A DNA stretch of 64,000 nt from Leptodactylus fallax (Eukaryota > Chordata > Amphibia > Anura > Leptodactylidae): contig CAMRHE010000018.1 in NCBI GenBank assembly GCA_947044405.1, positions 3,472,001 to 3,536,000 of the forward strand, written 5' to 3'. The translations under genes were made by a program, and so were the position numbers. Shown here in pieces: positions 1-11,531 of the stretch. A model generated the notes under the pieces. It saw only the letters and a program-made list of their open reading frames with translations, had not been told where the DNA came from and searched no databases. The number at the start of each line of letters is the position of its first letter. Position 1 is the stretch's first letter.

Positions 1-567
1 ACATCTGATGCCTATGCAGTGGAGATGGAGTGGCAGAGAGGAAGAGGGAAGGAGCCGTTCCCGGAGAGGAAGATACGTAAGTACGATGGGGTTGGAGGGG
101 AGTAATGGTGACGTTCCGTTTTGGAAATGGTGAAACGGAACATCACTGGATTATAAGAAAGTGTGCCTGAGATGCTCACATGACTGCCCCAGGGATATGG
201 ATAATTATAGATTTTTTTTTTTTAATACAAGTAAATTAGAAGTTAGGCAAGGGGAGGGGGGTTAGTTTAGGGGTTAATTTTTATTTAATCCTGGACAACC
301 CATTGAAGGTTAGGGCTGCACTGCAACTCCCGTCACACGACCAAAGATCTCCGTGTCACCTTGCAACTCCTTCTCTAATGCAAGTGAATGAAGTTGCATT
401 GGGACACTGATGGTTTGAGCACTGCTGGATTTTTTTTTTACAACTAGAAGTCGCAGCACCCTCCACGTTGCAGTGTGACTTCATGTAATTACATTTGTGA
501 AGGAGTAGCAGGGCAACATGGCAATCTGTGATCATGTGGCAAAAGTTACCATGTAGCTGCAGCCTTA
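1..567. other. Spacer without recognised gene
   Basis: AT-rich DNA with short homopolymers. No ORF here resembles a known protein and no repeat could be assigned. It runs up to the MITE that begins at 568. Confidence 0.5.
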
Positions 568-787
568 GGCTAAAACCCCATGTTGCAGCAACGCAGCTTT
601 TTTTTGTTGCAGATTTTACTGCGGTTTTTTGAACCAAAGCCAGAAGTGGATTGAGCACAAGGGAGAAGTGTAAGTACTTCCTATATATTTCCCATTCCTT
701 TTGTAGCCACTCTTGGCTTTGGCTCAATAAACTGCAGCAAAATCTGCAACAAAATAAGTTGCATTTCTGCAACGTGGGGCCTCAGCC
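568..787. mobile_element. Harbinger-like foldback MITE
   Basis: The 220-bp segment has imperfect terminal inverted repeats. The left end begins GGCTAAAACCCCATGTTGCA, and the right end read on the minus strand begins GGCTGAGGCCCCACGTTGCA. It is flanked on both sides by TTA (565-567 and 788-790), the three-base TWA-type duplication typical of PIF/Harbinger elements. It has no coding capacity. A shorter relative lies at 33786-33932. Superfamily assignment rests on the duplication and end structure only. Confidence 0.7.
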
Positions 788-896
788 TTAGACAATCTTT
801 GTAGCTGCTCTCTCTGTTCAACAGGAGACTCAGTATTTCCTAAAACATTATTTGAATGTTACAACAATTTTCTAACCAGACAGACCATTTAAGATA

Positions 897-975
897 CAAT
901 AATAATTATTTATATAGTGCCAATATATTCCACAGCATTTTACAAATCAGAGGGTACATATACAGACAATACAGA
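897..975 (-). repeat. LINE 3'-tail-like fragment
   Basis: The segment has the layout AATAATAATTATTTATATAG, then a GCCAATATATTCC-like stretch, then CAGCATTTTACA. This is the reverse-complement form of the microsatellite-ended 3' tail seen in L2/CR1-like LINEs, with a better-preserved relative at 23725-24443. It is too short for a firm family call. Confidence 0.35.
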
Positions 976-2690
976 GTAAGAAATGAATCCACATAGTTAT
1001 AGATTATTAGAACCAAATAATTTGCATTATATCAAATTATATGTTTACTGTGATATAAATTTGTATTTGTTGCATAGAATTTCAGACTCAAAAACAGATC
1101 TAAGTATATCAGTCACCATCACTGTATAGGGTTCCATTGCAGAGACATGCAAGTTAAGTGGCTGTCTGGAATGTCTATATGTTATTTGACTTTATACATC
1201 TTAAAGATCTATACTGTTTAATGTTATGAAACCTTTTAACCCATATCCTTTAAAATGTGCATCTACAAAACAAGGAACATATCTAATTTTTTTGCACACA
1301 TTGATCATAAAAAATACAGGGGGCAGTATGGCTTCCTATTCCCAAAGGACTGTTAAATGTTTTTGTAACCCTGAGTGATACCAAATAGAGTATTTTCTGT
1401 AGGTTTCAACAACTATACGAATATCAATTGAATCAGTAACATTCCGCATGATTGATGTATAAATGGCAATTATACTAGCTTCACATTAACAGATCATCCT
1501 CATAAAATGGAAGCTAGTGTTCCCAAAAGTCATAAATAATTTGACAATTGGCAAAAAGCAGAATAAGACAGTCATTTTGGCTACTTTGTTTCAAAGATTG
1601 AGGCAATAACTTCCATTAGCACTTAGTAATGTCCTGTGTCACTGCACAAGGACCTTGCAACCAAAGTATTCAAACACTGGCAGTACAGAGACCATCTGCT
1701 TTCAGCAGAGTTGTATGTCAAAGGTTTGGCAGCCTGACTTGTACGTGCGCCTGACGTATGGTTTGTCTCAAGGGTCTCAAGGGCATAGATTTTTAAAATA
1801 ATATGGGCATGCTATTTTAAGCCCAATCGTGGCCGTGACATTATTGCCCTTTAGCCTACAGAATCCCTCTAGATCCAGGTTCCAAGAACCAGTCTAACAA
1901 TAAGCATCAAGTCAAGGTGCCTATTAAGTAACGATTCCCAGTAAATTCCATGTAAATTCATAATCATTAGACTTTGTATGTATTATCACTGGACACTATA
2001 ACGATTCTGTTAGGTATACGAATGTCAGATCACAGCCTGGGTTTATCTGAACATAAATGATTTTTGTAATTCATTTAACACCTATTGCTTCCTCAATTTA
2101 CAAAACCTTACAGCTTGTCCTTCTTGAAGTTGCAATTTCAAAATTGAGGAGTGTAGTATATATATATAATACAGAGATAATACTAGTCTAAAAAAGTGTT
2201 GATCAGAGTGCAGATGCTGAGATGTGCCATAGTGCACCAAAAAAGCACAAAGTTGAGGCACATTTTTGGTTATTTTGTAGACACAGCAACCTTAGTTGCC
2301 TTAGGCTAGACTTACACAGTGCTTTTTTTTTTTTTCAGAAGAAATGCATGCGGTTATTTGCAGTAATGAGTAGCACATGTTATTATGAATTTCATTGTAT
2401 GTTAACAACCAGTAAAACTGAGATTCTCAATTTAATGTCTATTAGCATACAGGTGAAATACATAGTAGCATATACTAGGCATTACTGTATGCAGTTCTTC
2501 AGTAAAATAAGTGCAGTGCTGAAGAACTGTGTGCAGTTTTATTTATAGTAATGAGTAGCACAGGTTACAGTGAATCTCACCTGTTTGCTAATAGCCATTA
2601 TACCAGAGGTTTTCCACTGAAATATGTATCAGTACATATTTCAAGAGCACTTTCACCAGCTCCACCAATTCCAGTTCCAGGGTAGTTTGT
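976..2690. other. Long spacer, nothing assigned
   Basis: AT-rich, compositionally complex DNA without recognisable coding or mobile sequence. Part of it (about 1540-1760) has mixed composition and no visible second copy in the window, so it could be old unique DNA. Confidence 0.4.
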
Positions 2691-2699
2691 ATGTTAATG

Positions 2700-4810
2700 C
2701 TTGGTGATTTTTTTTCACTCCCCCCCCCCTCCTTCCAAAATCCATAACTTTTTTATTTTTCTGTTGACATAGCTAAGTGAAGGCTTTTTCTTTACATGAT
2801 GAATTGTACTTTCATTTGCCACCAATAGCCACATAGTACTCCATCACATCTGTGCCCTGCAGTGTGCCCAAACTGCAGTTTATGCCCACATGTATGACAC
2901 TGTTGTACCCAGGATAACATACTTAATGTCATATGTGGGTATAATCAATCTGCTGTTTGGGCACAGCCGGGCACAGAAAGGAAGAAGCGCTATTTTGGAG
3001 CACAGATTTAGACAGTTTGGTTTTTGGATGTCATGTCACTTTTGCAGAGCCCTGAAATGCCAGTAAAGCGGAATCCCCTGACATGTGACCCCATTTTGCA
3101 AACTAGACTCCTGAAGGAATTTATCCAGGGGTTCAGTGAGCATTTTTAACCCCCAACTGTTGCATTAATTTATTTTCCAGAAATGAATATGCAGCTGATG
3201 GTGAAAATGGCATTTTTTCAAGGAATACATATTTTCAGTGTGCAATATGCTGCGTCCAGCTTGTATCAGAGACGAACACTCCAACAGCTGTTGTGCCCGG
3301 GATACCCGCCTAACAGTTTTTGAAGTGTGTGTCTCTGCTGACACAAGCTGGGCACAACTCTTAGGCTCAAAATGATAATACCCCTTAGGAAATTCTTTTA
3401 GGGGTGTAGTTTCCAAAATGGGATCACTTTTTTGGGGTTTCCATTATACTGGTACTTTAGGGGCTCTGCAAATGTGACATGGCACCTGAAAACTATTCCA
3501 GCAAAATCTGCCCTCCAAAAGCCAAATAGCACTTTATCCATTCCGAGCGCCACTATGTACCCATACAGCAGTTTACAACCACATGTGGGGTTTTTTCGTG
3601 TTCAGGAGAAATTGTGTAACAAACTTTACTAATGGACTTATCCTCTTGTGAAAATGAAAAAATTGGGGCTAAATTGAAAAAAAGTAATTTTTCATTTTCA
3701 CATCCCAATAGTAATAAAATCCGTGAAACAACTGTAGGGTAAAAATTCTCACTATACCCCTTCTGTGATGGGTGTAGTTTCCAAAACAGGGTCACTTTTG
3801 GAGGTTTCCATTGTATTGGTACTTTAGGGGCTCTGCAAATGCAACATGGCACCTAAAAACTATTCCAGCAAAATCTGCCCTCTAAAAGCCAAATAGCGCT
3901 CTTTCCATTCCAAGACCCACCATGTACCCATACAGCAGATTACAACCACGAATGGGGTATTGCTGCCTTCTTGAGCAATTGTTTAACAAACTGTGGGGAG
4001 CTTTTTCTCCTTTAACCCCTTGTGAAATTGAAAACTTTGGGGATAAAGTGAGGTTTTAGTAATTTTTCATTTACACATCCCAATGCTAATAAAATCTGTG
4101 AAATGGCTGTGGGGTCAAAATGCTCACTATACCCCTTGATAAATTCTGTCAGGGGTGTAGTTAGCAAAATGGGGTCACTTTTGGAGGGTTTCCGTTGTGT
4201 TAGTACTGTAGGGGCTCTGCAAATGAGACATGGCACCTGAAAACTATTCCAGCAAAACCTGCTTTTCAGACGCCCAGTGTCACTCCTTCGCTTCCATGCG
4301 CTGCCGTGTGCACAAACATCGGTTTACACCCACATGTGAGGTATTTCTGTGCTCAAGAAAAATTGCATAACAAACTGTGAGATGCATTTTCTCCTTTAAC
4401 CCTTTGTGAATGTGTTAATTTTAGGGCTAAATTAATGTATTATTGAAAAAAAAAATTAAATGTGTAAATTTCACCTCCAAATAAATTAAAGGACAATTAA
4501 AACATGATCCAATATAAAGCAGAGATATGATAGATAATATTTATTCATGTATTTGGGTGGTATGACTATCTGTCTGAAAAGCAGAGCATTTCACATTTTG
4601 AAAATTGCGATTTTTTTTTCCAAATTTTCATCGAATAAATAAATACAAAAATTTTGATCAATGTTTACCACTAACTTGAAGTACAATGTGTCACCATAAA
4701 AAACAATCTCAAAACCACTTGTGTAAGTTAAGGCGTCTTAACGTTATTGGCATATATAGTGACACATGTCAATTTTGAAAAATGAGGTCTGATCCATAAG
4801 GTACTCTTAG
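2700..4810. repeat. Dispersed repeat with three ~370-bp internal units
   Basis: A module carrying GTGTAGTTTCCAAAATGGG, GTCACTTTTGG, GGTACTTTAGGGGCTCTGCA and AACTATTCCAGCAAAA recurs at about 3404, 3769 and 4151, at spacings of about 365 and 382 bp. Flanking parts (about 2740-2860 and 4500-4810) resemble sequence at 44390-45620 and 47030-47160. The module is familiar from frog genomes as a middle-repetitive sequence, but I cannot assign its class. The small ORFs in it are shadows of the repeat. Confidence 0.6.
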
Positions 4811-5343
4811 GCTGTGTCCTTAAGGGTTTAATAATCTTCACCCTGATGACAGACTTGCTTTAAGCGGTTAATGTTAAAGTGATAAACTAATTGGCAGCAG
4901 ATCTGGTTCTCATTTTTGATAAATGGCAACTATACCAGAGAGAATAAAAGCAAATATCTCTGCAAAGATTACTAACAAATGTTGCCTATGTATAATTGTT
5001 AGCATTTGAGTAGTAATGCTCTTTAAACAATGAGAAAATACTTCCAGCTTGACATTTAGCAGAAAGATGAGTACACCTAATGGACCTATCATATAATCCC
5101 TGGATACATTCTGCCAAAGAAGCAAAATATTAGTATTTGTAACTAAATCATATGAGATTGGGCTCATATAAGCATTTTCTGCAGGAATTTTTTTCCGTTT
5201 TCTTTGTTACCACTCATTCATAATGAACGACTGATGCATAAAATAATCTGTACATTTTGCCTTTTCAGTCTTCTTTGGGGGTCCTGTTTGCTGTTTCACA
5301 AGATCCAAAGACGTAGTGTGCTGCATAATTTAATGCTTTTCTT
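4811..5343. other. Spacer, nothing assigned
   Basis: AT-rich DNA without recognisable genes or repeats. An 85-residue minus-strand ORF at 4910-5167 has no recognised motif. Confidence 0.4.
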
Positions 5344-5347
5344 TTAA

Positions 5348-5908
5348 AGGGGTTGTCCAGTTTCAGCAAATAAATTTTCTTGTTTGTGTAATGAAAAGAT
5401 ATACAGTTTTCCAATACATTTGATAGGAAAATCTAGTCTATTTTGTTGATTAGTTCCTTATGATCTAGTTCATTATTTCTCAGGCTAGATCTATGTTCAG
5501 AGCCAGTTACACAAAGTCATTATTAGTTCTTTGAATATGTTTTAGATCTGCTAAGATGATGTAAGAGGATGTATTTAATATGTCTTATCATTATTACTGT
5601 TTTATAAGGACAACCAGTTATACTACAAACTCACAGCTCCATGCTTAACTCTGCAAAGTTAATAACATTGTCAACCTTATAACCTGGAATCATTGCCTAG
5701 CAGTTTGCTGGAAGACTTTAATAAGAACAAAGAGAAGATAACCAGAGGAGTAAACAGATCTACAGTATAGCCATTAGCATGTCATGCAGCACTCAGCTCT
5801 GCATTCTAAGGAGGCTGATATGGAATGTATCCTATGACCGGTGAACTAACTAAACTGAATGAACTATTGAACTAATATGCTAGGAAAACAAATTATGACC
5901 GTCTAGTT
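5348..5908. mobile_element. Partial T2-like MITE end and spacer
   Basis: The sequence TTAAAGGGGTTGTCCAGT at about 5348 is the characteristic end of the T2-like family found intact at 11079-11497. A matching inverted end was not found before 5908, so only one end seems to survive. The remainder is unassigned AT-rich sequence. Confidence 0.4.
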
Positions 5909-6032
5909 CAGGGGTCGGCAACGTATGGCACGCGTGCCACTCTTGGCACGCGAGGCATATTTCCCTGGCACAGCAGCGGACTCCTCACCCAGCAGTTTCG
6001 ATCGGACCAAACACGGCCGAAACGAAACTGCT
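5909..6032. mobile_element. hAT-like end fragment with hairpins
   Basis: The segment begins CAGGGGTCGGCAAC, the form of many hAT/Charlie-type termini. It contains a small palindrome (GCACGCGTGCC and a nearby GGCACGCG) and an inverted pair around CAGTTTCG and CGAAACGAAACTG. No eight-base duplication could be paired with it. It abuts the composite repeat that follows and may be its true left end. Confidence 0.4.
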
Positions 6033-6420
6033 ATTATTATACTCGGGGGGTATCTTCAGACCCCCCGAGTATAATAAGCGGAGCCCCCGGGGAGATGATC
6101 AAACATAAAAAACAATGTACTCACTATTCCACGCTCCGCAGCCGCTGTGTACTCTTCAGGCGCTTCTGCCTGAAGTCAGCTGACAGGGCCTGAGGGGTCG
6201 CGTCTGCGTCTGACGTCATTACGCATAATGACGCGACGTGACCCCTGAGACTCAATGAGCGGTCGCTGACTACAGGCAGAAGCGCCCGAAGATACAGAGC
6301 GGCTGCGGAGCGTGGAATGGTGATTACATTGTTTTTTATGTTTCATCACCTCTCTTTGCCCTCCACTTATTATACTCTGTGGTCTGAAGAGACCCCACAG
6401 TATAATAATAGCTAGTGAGT
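6033..6420. repeat. Composite hairpin/core repeat, copy 1
   Basis: Two hairpins of the form TATACTC-GGGGTC-n-GACCCC-GAGTATA (6033-6076 and 6367-6410) enclose a core with nearly perfect 53-bp inverted arms at 6094-6146 and 6298-6350. The loop holds a CRE-like TGACGTCA at 6211-6218 and further ACGTGACC/GACGCGACG CpG motifs. The 31-bp minisatellite starts immediately to the right. Related cores lie at 9754-10030, 12084-12331, 48265-48495 and 61738-61955. Confidence 0.65.
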
Positions 6421-6475
6421 GTGCAGGGACCACTATGGGACATAATACCGTGTGCAGGGACCACTATGGGACATA
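6421..6475 (+). repeat. 31-bp minisatellite, left part
   Basis: Short left portion of the array that continues at 8095. It carries the same GTGTGCAGGGACCACTATGG unit and is separated from the main block by the Tc1 insertion. Confidence 0.75.
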
Positions 6476-8094
6476 CAGTACAGACCAAAAGTTTGGACAC
6501 ATCTTCTCATTAAAAAGAGTTTTCTGTATTTTCATGACTATAAAAATTGTAGATTCACACTGAAGGCATCAAAACTATGAATTAACACATGTGGAATTAT
6601 ATACTTAACAAAAAAGTGTGAAACAACTGAAAATATGTCTTATATTCTAGGTTCTTCAAAGTAGCCACCTTTTGCTTTGATTACTGCTTTGCACACTCTT
6701 GGCATTCTCTTGATGAGCTTCAAGAGGTAGTCACCTGAAATGGTCTTCCAACAGCCTTGAAGTTGTTCCTAGAGATGCTTAGCACTTGTTGGCCCTTTTG
6801 CCTTCACTCTGCAGTCCAGCTCACCCCAAACCATCTCGATTGGGTTCAGGTCTGGTGACTGTGGAGGCCAGGTCATCTGGCGTAGCACCCCATCACTCTC
6901 CTTCTTGGTCAAATAGCCCTTACACAGTCTGGAGGTGTGTTTGGGGTCATTGTCCTGTTGAAAAATAAATGATGGTCCAACTAAACGCAAACCGGATGGA
7001 ATGGCATGCCGCTGCAAGATGCTGTGGTAACCATGCTGGTTCAGTATTCCTTCAATGTTGAATAAATCCCCAACAGTGTCACCAGCAAAGCACCCCCACA
7101 CCATCACACCTCCTCCTCCATGCTTCACGATGGGAACCAGGCATGTAGAGTCCATTCGTTCACTTTTTCTGCGTCACACAAAGACATGGTGGTTGGAACC
7201 AAAGATCTCAAATTTGGACTCATCAGACCAAAGCACAGATTTCCACAGGTCTAATGTCCATTCCTTGTGTTCTTTAGCCCAAACAAATCTCTTCTGCTTG
7301 TTGCCTGTCCTTAGCAGTGGTTTCCTAGCAGCTATTTTACCATGAAGGCCTGCTGTACACAGTCTCCTCTTAACAGTTGTTGTAGAGATGTGTCTGCTGT
7401 TAGAACTCTGTGTGGCATTGACCTGGTCTCTAATCTGAGCTGCTGTTAACCTGCGATTTCTGAGGCTGGTGATTCGAATGAACTTATCCTCCGCAGCAGA
7501 GGTGACTCTTGGTCTTCCTTTCCTGGGGCGGTCCTCATGTGAGCCAGTTTCTTTGTAGCGCTTGATGGTTTTGGCCACTGCACTTGGGGACACTTTCAAA
7601 GTTTTCCCAATTTTTCGGACTGACTGACCTTCATTTCTTAAAGTAATGATGGCCACTTGTTTTTCTTTACTTAGCTTCTTTTTTCTTGCCATAATACAAA
7701 TTCTAACACTCCATTCAGTAGGACTATCAGCTGTGTATCCACCTGACTTCTGAACAACACAACTGCCATTTATAAGGCAAAAAATCCCACTTATTAAACC
7801 TGACAGGGCACACCTGTGAAGTGAAAACCATTTCAGGTGACTACCTCTTGAAGCTCATCAAGAGAATGCCAAGAGTGTGCAAAGCAGTAATCAAAGCAAA
7901 AGGTGGCTACTTTGAAGAACCTAGAATATAAGACATATTTTCAGTTGTTTCACACTTTTTTGTTAAGTATATAATTCCACATGTGTTAATTCATAGTTTT
8001 GATGCCTTCAGTGTGAATCTACAATTTTTATAGTCATGAAAATACAGAAAACTCTTGGAATGAGAAGATGTGTCCAAACTTTTGGTCTGTACTG
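6476..8094 (-). mobile_element. Tc1-like element, DD38E family 1, copy 1
   Basis: Outer ends are CAGTACAGACCAAAAG on both strands, and TA duplications flank the element (6474-6475 and 8095-8096). The inverted repeats are long, about 268 bp (about 6476-6743 against 7826-8094). The left arm includes the last codons of the minus-strand transposase, so the 5' leader carries an inverted copy of the gene end. The element sits within the 31-bp minisatellite and splits it. A second copy lies at 51080-52707. Confidence 0.93.
6640..7692 (-). pseudogene. Tc1-family transposase, two stops
   Basis: The 351-codon minus-strand frame begins MARKKKLSKEKQ. It has an N-terminal helix-turn-helix region (about residues 5-50, with RNEGQSVRKIGKTLKVS), a GRPR AT-hook-like motif, a second helix-turn-helix, and then the catalytic part with [20 protein letters not shown] and PDLNPIEMVW. 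The last Asp and Glu are separated by 38 residues, so it is DD38E rather than the usual DD34E. Two in-frame stops break it: TGA at codon 173 (7174-7176), a probable CGA-to-TGA change, and TAG at 6769-6771, a probable TGG-to-TAG change. The frame is otherwise continuous to the TAA at 6640. It would have cut and pasted its own element in the nucleus and is inactive as read. Confidence 0.9.
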
Positions 8095-9050
8095 TATACC
8101 GTGTGCAGGGGCCGCTATGGAGCATAATACCGCGTGCAGGGGCCACTATGGGACATATTGCTGTGTGCAGGGGCCGCTATGGGACAAATACTGTGTGCAG
8201 AGGCCGCTATAGAGCATAATACCGTGTGCAGGGGCCGTTATAGGACATAATACCGTGTGCAGGGACCGCTATGGGACATAATACCGTGTGCAGAGGCCGC
8301 TATGGGACAAATACTGTGTGCAGAGGCCGCTATGGGACAAATACTGTGTGCAGAGGCCGCTATGGGACAAATACTGTGTGCAGAGGCCGCTATGGGACAA
8401 ATACTGTGTGCAGAGGCCGCTATAGAGCATAATACCGTGTGCAGGGGCCGTTATAGGACATAATACCGTGTGCAGGGACCGCTATGGGACATAATACCGT
8501 GTGCAGAGGCCGCTATGGGACAAATACTGTGTGCAGAGGCCGCTATGGGACAAATACTGTGTGCAGAGGCCGCTATGGGACAAATACTGTGTGCAAAGGC
8601 CGCTATGGGACATAATACCGTGTGCAGGGGCCGTTATAGGACATAATACCGTGTGCAGGGACCGCTATGGGACATAATACCGTGTGCAGAGGCCGCTATG
8701 GGACAAATACTGTGTGCAGAGGCCGCTATGGGACAAATACTGTGTGCAGAGGCCACTATGGGACAAATACTGTGTGCAGAGGCCGCTATGGGACATAATA
8801 CCGTGTGCAGGGGCCGTTAAAGGACATAATACCGTGTGCAGGGACCGCTATGGGACATAATACCGTGTGCAGGGACCGCTATGGGACAAATACTATGTGC
8901 AGAGGCAGCTATGGGACAAATACTGTGTGCAGAGGGCGCTATGGGACAAATACTGTGTGCAGAGGCCACTATGGGACATAATACCGTGTGCAGGGACCGC
9001 TATGGGACATAATACCGTGTGAAGGGACCACTATGGGACATTATTCTGTA
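8095..9050 (+). repeat. 31-bp minisatellite array, main block
   Basis: About 31 tandem units of 30-31 bp with consensus close to GTGTGCAGNGGCCGCTATGG plus GACATAATACC. Variant units marked GGGGCCGTTATAGG occur at 8231, 8444, 8627 and 8810, at spacings of 213, 183 and 183 bp. This gives a higher-order unit of six or seven monomers. The ORF through it (68 residues with a repeated peptide) is a by-product. The same monomer runs in the opposite direction at 61031-61680. Confidence 0.93.
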
Positions 9051-9567
9051 TAGAGGTGTGTTTTCTATATTAAGGATGTGTTTTTGCACAGAAAACTTAG
9101 GCTTTGTTTTTTTTTGTGCAAAAATGCTCCAGTTTTACATCGAATGAAAAAGTTCCAAATATATCTGCATCCAGATACATAGTGTGTTTTCACCATAAGG
9201 ATGCTGCCATACGGTGCTCCTGGACACATTTACCACTAATTGGGAGCTGCACATGTACTTTCATTGCTTCTAATCGGAAAGTAATGGTTGTAATGAGCTG
9301 TGCGCTGTAACAAGTTCTGTGTGTCCATCGCATAGCCATGGACTATCCATCATATAACCATAGACTGATTATCCACTGGATGTAAATGACAGCAAGCAAA
9401 GATCTAGGAAACCACGAGGAATAGATATAAAAAGTATATTGGAAAATTGTTTACAAAAAAATAACATTTTTTTGCTGAAACTCTAAAATCCCTTTACACA
9501 AATTAAAATAACATAAAGTGTGAGCCAAGCCATGCAGTGTGTTGGGTTAAAACTATGCCTTCTATGA
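9051..9567. other. Spacer, nothing assigned
   Basis: AT-rich DNA without recognised genes or repeats, between the minisatellite and the next composite copy. Confidence 0.4.
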
Positions 9568-9569
9568 CC

Positions 9570-10200
9570 AACTGTAAGAGGCAGCGTTGGGGGGGGGGGG
9601 GGAAACTGGGCAATTGCCCAGGGCCCCAACCCCAAAGGGGCCCCCGGGATCCAGAGCCTGATGACTCCGGATCCCGGAGTCAGAATCGGCCATATCGATA
9701 ACAGAAAGGGACCCTGCGTCATGTGCCGCAGGGCCCCTTTCTGAGGTGAGTTAAAATAACAAACATTTTTACTCACCTGTCCTTGCATCCGACGTCATCT
9801 TCTGGCGTTCCGGACATCACCGCTGAGGCCAGGCCTCAGCCTTAGCGATCACGTGAGGCATGCTCACGTTACCGCTGAGGCCCAATCACAGGCGTCATTA
9901 TGCATTGTGACGTCCACAACGCGTGACGTCAGCCACATAATAGAGGAAGCCAGTGCCGGCAGGGATAGCGGAGCAGCGCAAGGAGGCCCAGGAGAGGTAA
10001 GGCAAGGTGAGTATAACTGTTTGTTATTTTCCCTTACCTCCCCCAGGCCTTTGATAATTATACTCTGGGGTCTAAAGAGACCCCAGAGTATAATATAATA
10101 CTAGCACTAAGGGAGTCTGTAGGGCCACTGTGGAGCATTATACTGGGGGGGTCCCTCTGGATACCATATTATACTGTGTGGGGCCCCTGTGGACCGTGTC
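9570..10200. repeat. Composite hairpin/core repeat, copy 2
   Basis: A G14 run is followed by GCCC-rich hairpins (one around GGATCC/GGATCCCGGAG, one around AAAGGGACCCTGC/GCAGGGCCCCTTT). The core is bounded by inverted arms 9754-9780 (AATAACAAACA and ACTCACCTG) and 10003-10030 (AGGTGAGTA and TGTTTGTTATT). It contains a TCACGTGA E-box at 9849-9856, CCAATCA at 9882-9888 and TGACGTCA at 9924-9931. A perfect TATACTCTGGGGTC/GACCCCAGAGTATA hairpin (10057-10094) leads into one to two units of the 61-bp minisatellite. Confidence 0.65.
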
Positions 10201-10544
10201 GGACTAGGATGTCTAGGGCCCACCAGTGGAATTGTTTCTAGGGGCCCACCATCAGGACCCCTGCAGATCAGCGGTACCGAGACAGGGCGGCTAAAGGTAA
10301 TAACATGTCGGGAGCCATGCTGCTCACGCACTATACCATGTGCACCACTGCACTACCTAAACCTACAGCTACACCTTGTATGGCAAGTAAAAAGCGTGGC
10401 TCCAAGAATTGTTACCTTTACCTGTAGCCACACTGTCCTGGAAAAGCTGATCTGCAGAGGTCCTGGCTGTTGTATCATCGTAGATGTAATATTGATTCCC
10501 TATCCTAAGGACGGCCATCAATATTAGAAAGATGGATAAATCCT
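10201..10544. other. Spacer with repeat scraps
   Basis: A segment around GGACTAGGATGTCTAGGGCC and GGGCCCACCAGTGG is related to pieces at about 12600 and, inverted, at about 14640-14690. It is probably an end module of the composite family. The remaining sequence is unassigned. Confidence 0.35.
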
Positions 10545-10905
10545 TTAAAGAGGTTTCCAGGAATTGGAGCAACCCATGTAGCTGGTGGGAGATGTAAAGT
10601 AAAAAATAAGTAAATTAAAAAGCATACTCACCTGTCCCCGGCGCTCCGTTGTCCGCTGCCAGTGTCCATTCAGTCTCATGCCGGCGACTCCTTGCTGGGA
10701 GTCCTGCACCTCATGTGACCGCTAAGACCAATTAGGTACAGGATTTCCAGAAATGAGGCGCTGCCATGAGACCGAACAGACACAGGCAGGGGATAACGGG
10801 GTGCTGGGGACAGGTGAGTATGCTTTTTTAAAAAAATTTCTTATTTTTACACCTCCCTGGCGGCTGCCACAGTGGTCGCTCCAGTTTATGGACAACCTCT
10901 TTTAA
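10545..10905. mobile_element. T2-like foldback MITE
   Basis: The 361-bp foldback starts TTAAAGAGGTTTCCAG and ends in the inverse GGACAACCTCTTTTAA, with TTAA at both edges (10545-10548 and 10902-10905). Its inner arms pair CATACTCACCTGTCCCC with GGGGACAGGTGAGTATG, the same splice-donor-like motif seen in the composite repeats. It is non-coding. TTAA duplication and TTAAAG ends match the T2/Kolobok-type MITEs described in Xenopus. Confidence 0.7.
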
Positions 10906-11078
10906 GGGGTTGTCTGGACCAAATTTTTCTATGGTCACTTCAATGGTCCTCCCACATAGTGGCCTCTTCACTGGTCCCCCATACTGTATGGGGAACAGTG
11001 ATGGGGTCATTATATTGTGTGGGAGCAGTGATGGGGGCTAACATCCTGTGGGGGGGACATTAAACTGTGTGGGGCATA
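10906..11078. repeat. Degenerate minisatellite units
   Basis: Three or four degenerate units of the form ACTGTGTGGGG...CAGTGATGGGG are preceded by an AAGGGGTTGTCTGG T2-type end. Probably a decayed end of a composite copy. Confidence 0.45.
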
Positions 11079-11497
11079 TTAAAGGGGTTGTCCAAGGTTA
11101 ATCTTTTTTATGGCCTATGCTCAGGATAGGCCATAAATACCTGATCGGTAGGGGGCTGACACACAGCCCCATCAGCTGTTCGGAGCCACTTCCGGAGCCC
11201 GTTCTGTACACAACACAGGGCCGAAAGCAGAAAGCTCCATCCGCTGTATAGCAGCCCGGCGCCTTCACTGCAGCTCAGCTCCTACTGACTTCAATAAGTG
11301 CTGAGATACAGTGAAGGTGCCCAGCCCCTATACAGTGGACAGAGTTTTCTGCTTCTGGCCCTGTATTGTGTACAGGACGGGCATCAGAAGTGGCTCCGTA
11401 CAGCTGATTGGTCCGGGGTCAGTCCCCTACAGATCAGGTATCTATGGCCTATCCTGAGGATAAACCATAACAAATTATGCCTGGACAACCCCTTTAA
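11079..11497. mobile_element. T2-like foldback MITE
   Basis: The 419-bp element is almost fully self-complementary. TTAAAGGGGTTGTCCAAG at the left is mirrored by TGGACAACCCCTTTAA at the right, with TTAA at 11079-11082 and 11494-11497. The arms also pair GGCCTATGCTCAGGATAGGCC with its inverse near 11447-11470. It has no coding sequence and would depend on a transposase supplied elsewhere. Confidence 0.8.
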
Positions 11498-11531
11498 TAT
11501 ACCCCCCAGGGCCCACCTAATGCGCCACACT

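Noticed and set aside
8257..8463. 68-residue ORF with a repeated AEAAMGQILC-type peptide
   Set aside because: A by-product of the 30-31-bp minisatellite. It is broken wherever the monomer length changes.
8095..9050. Regular 31-bp repeats considered as a CRISPR array
   Set aside because: The units are contiguous without spacers, in vertebrate DNA, and no cas genes are present.
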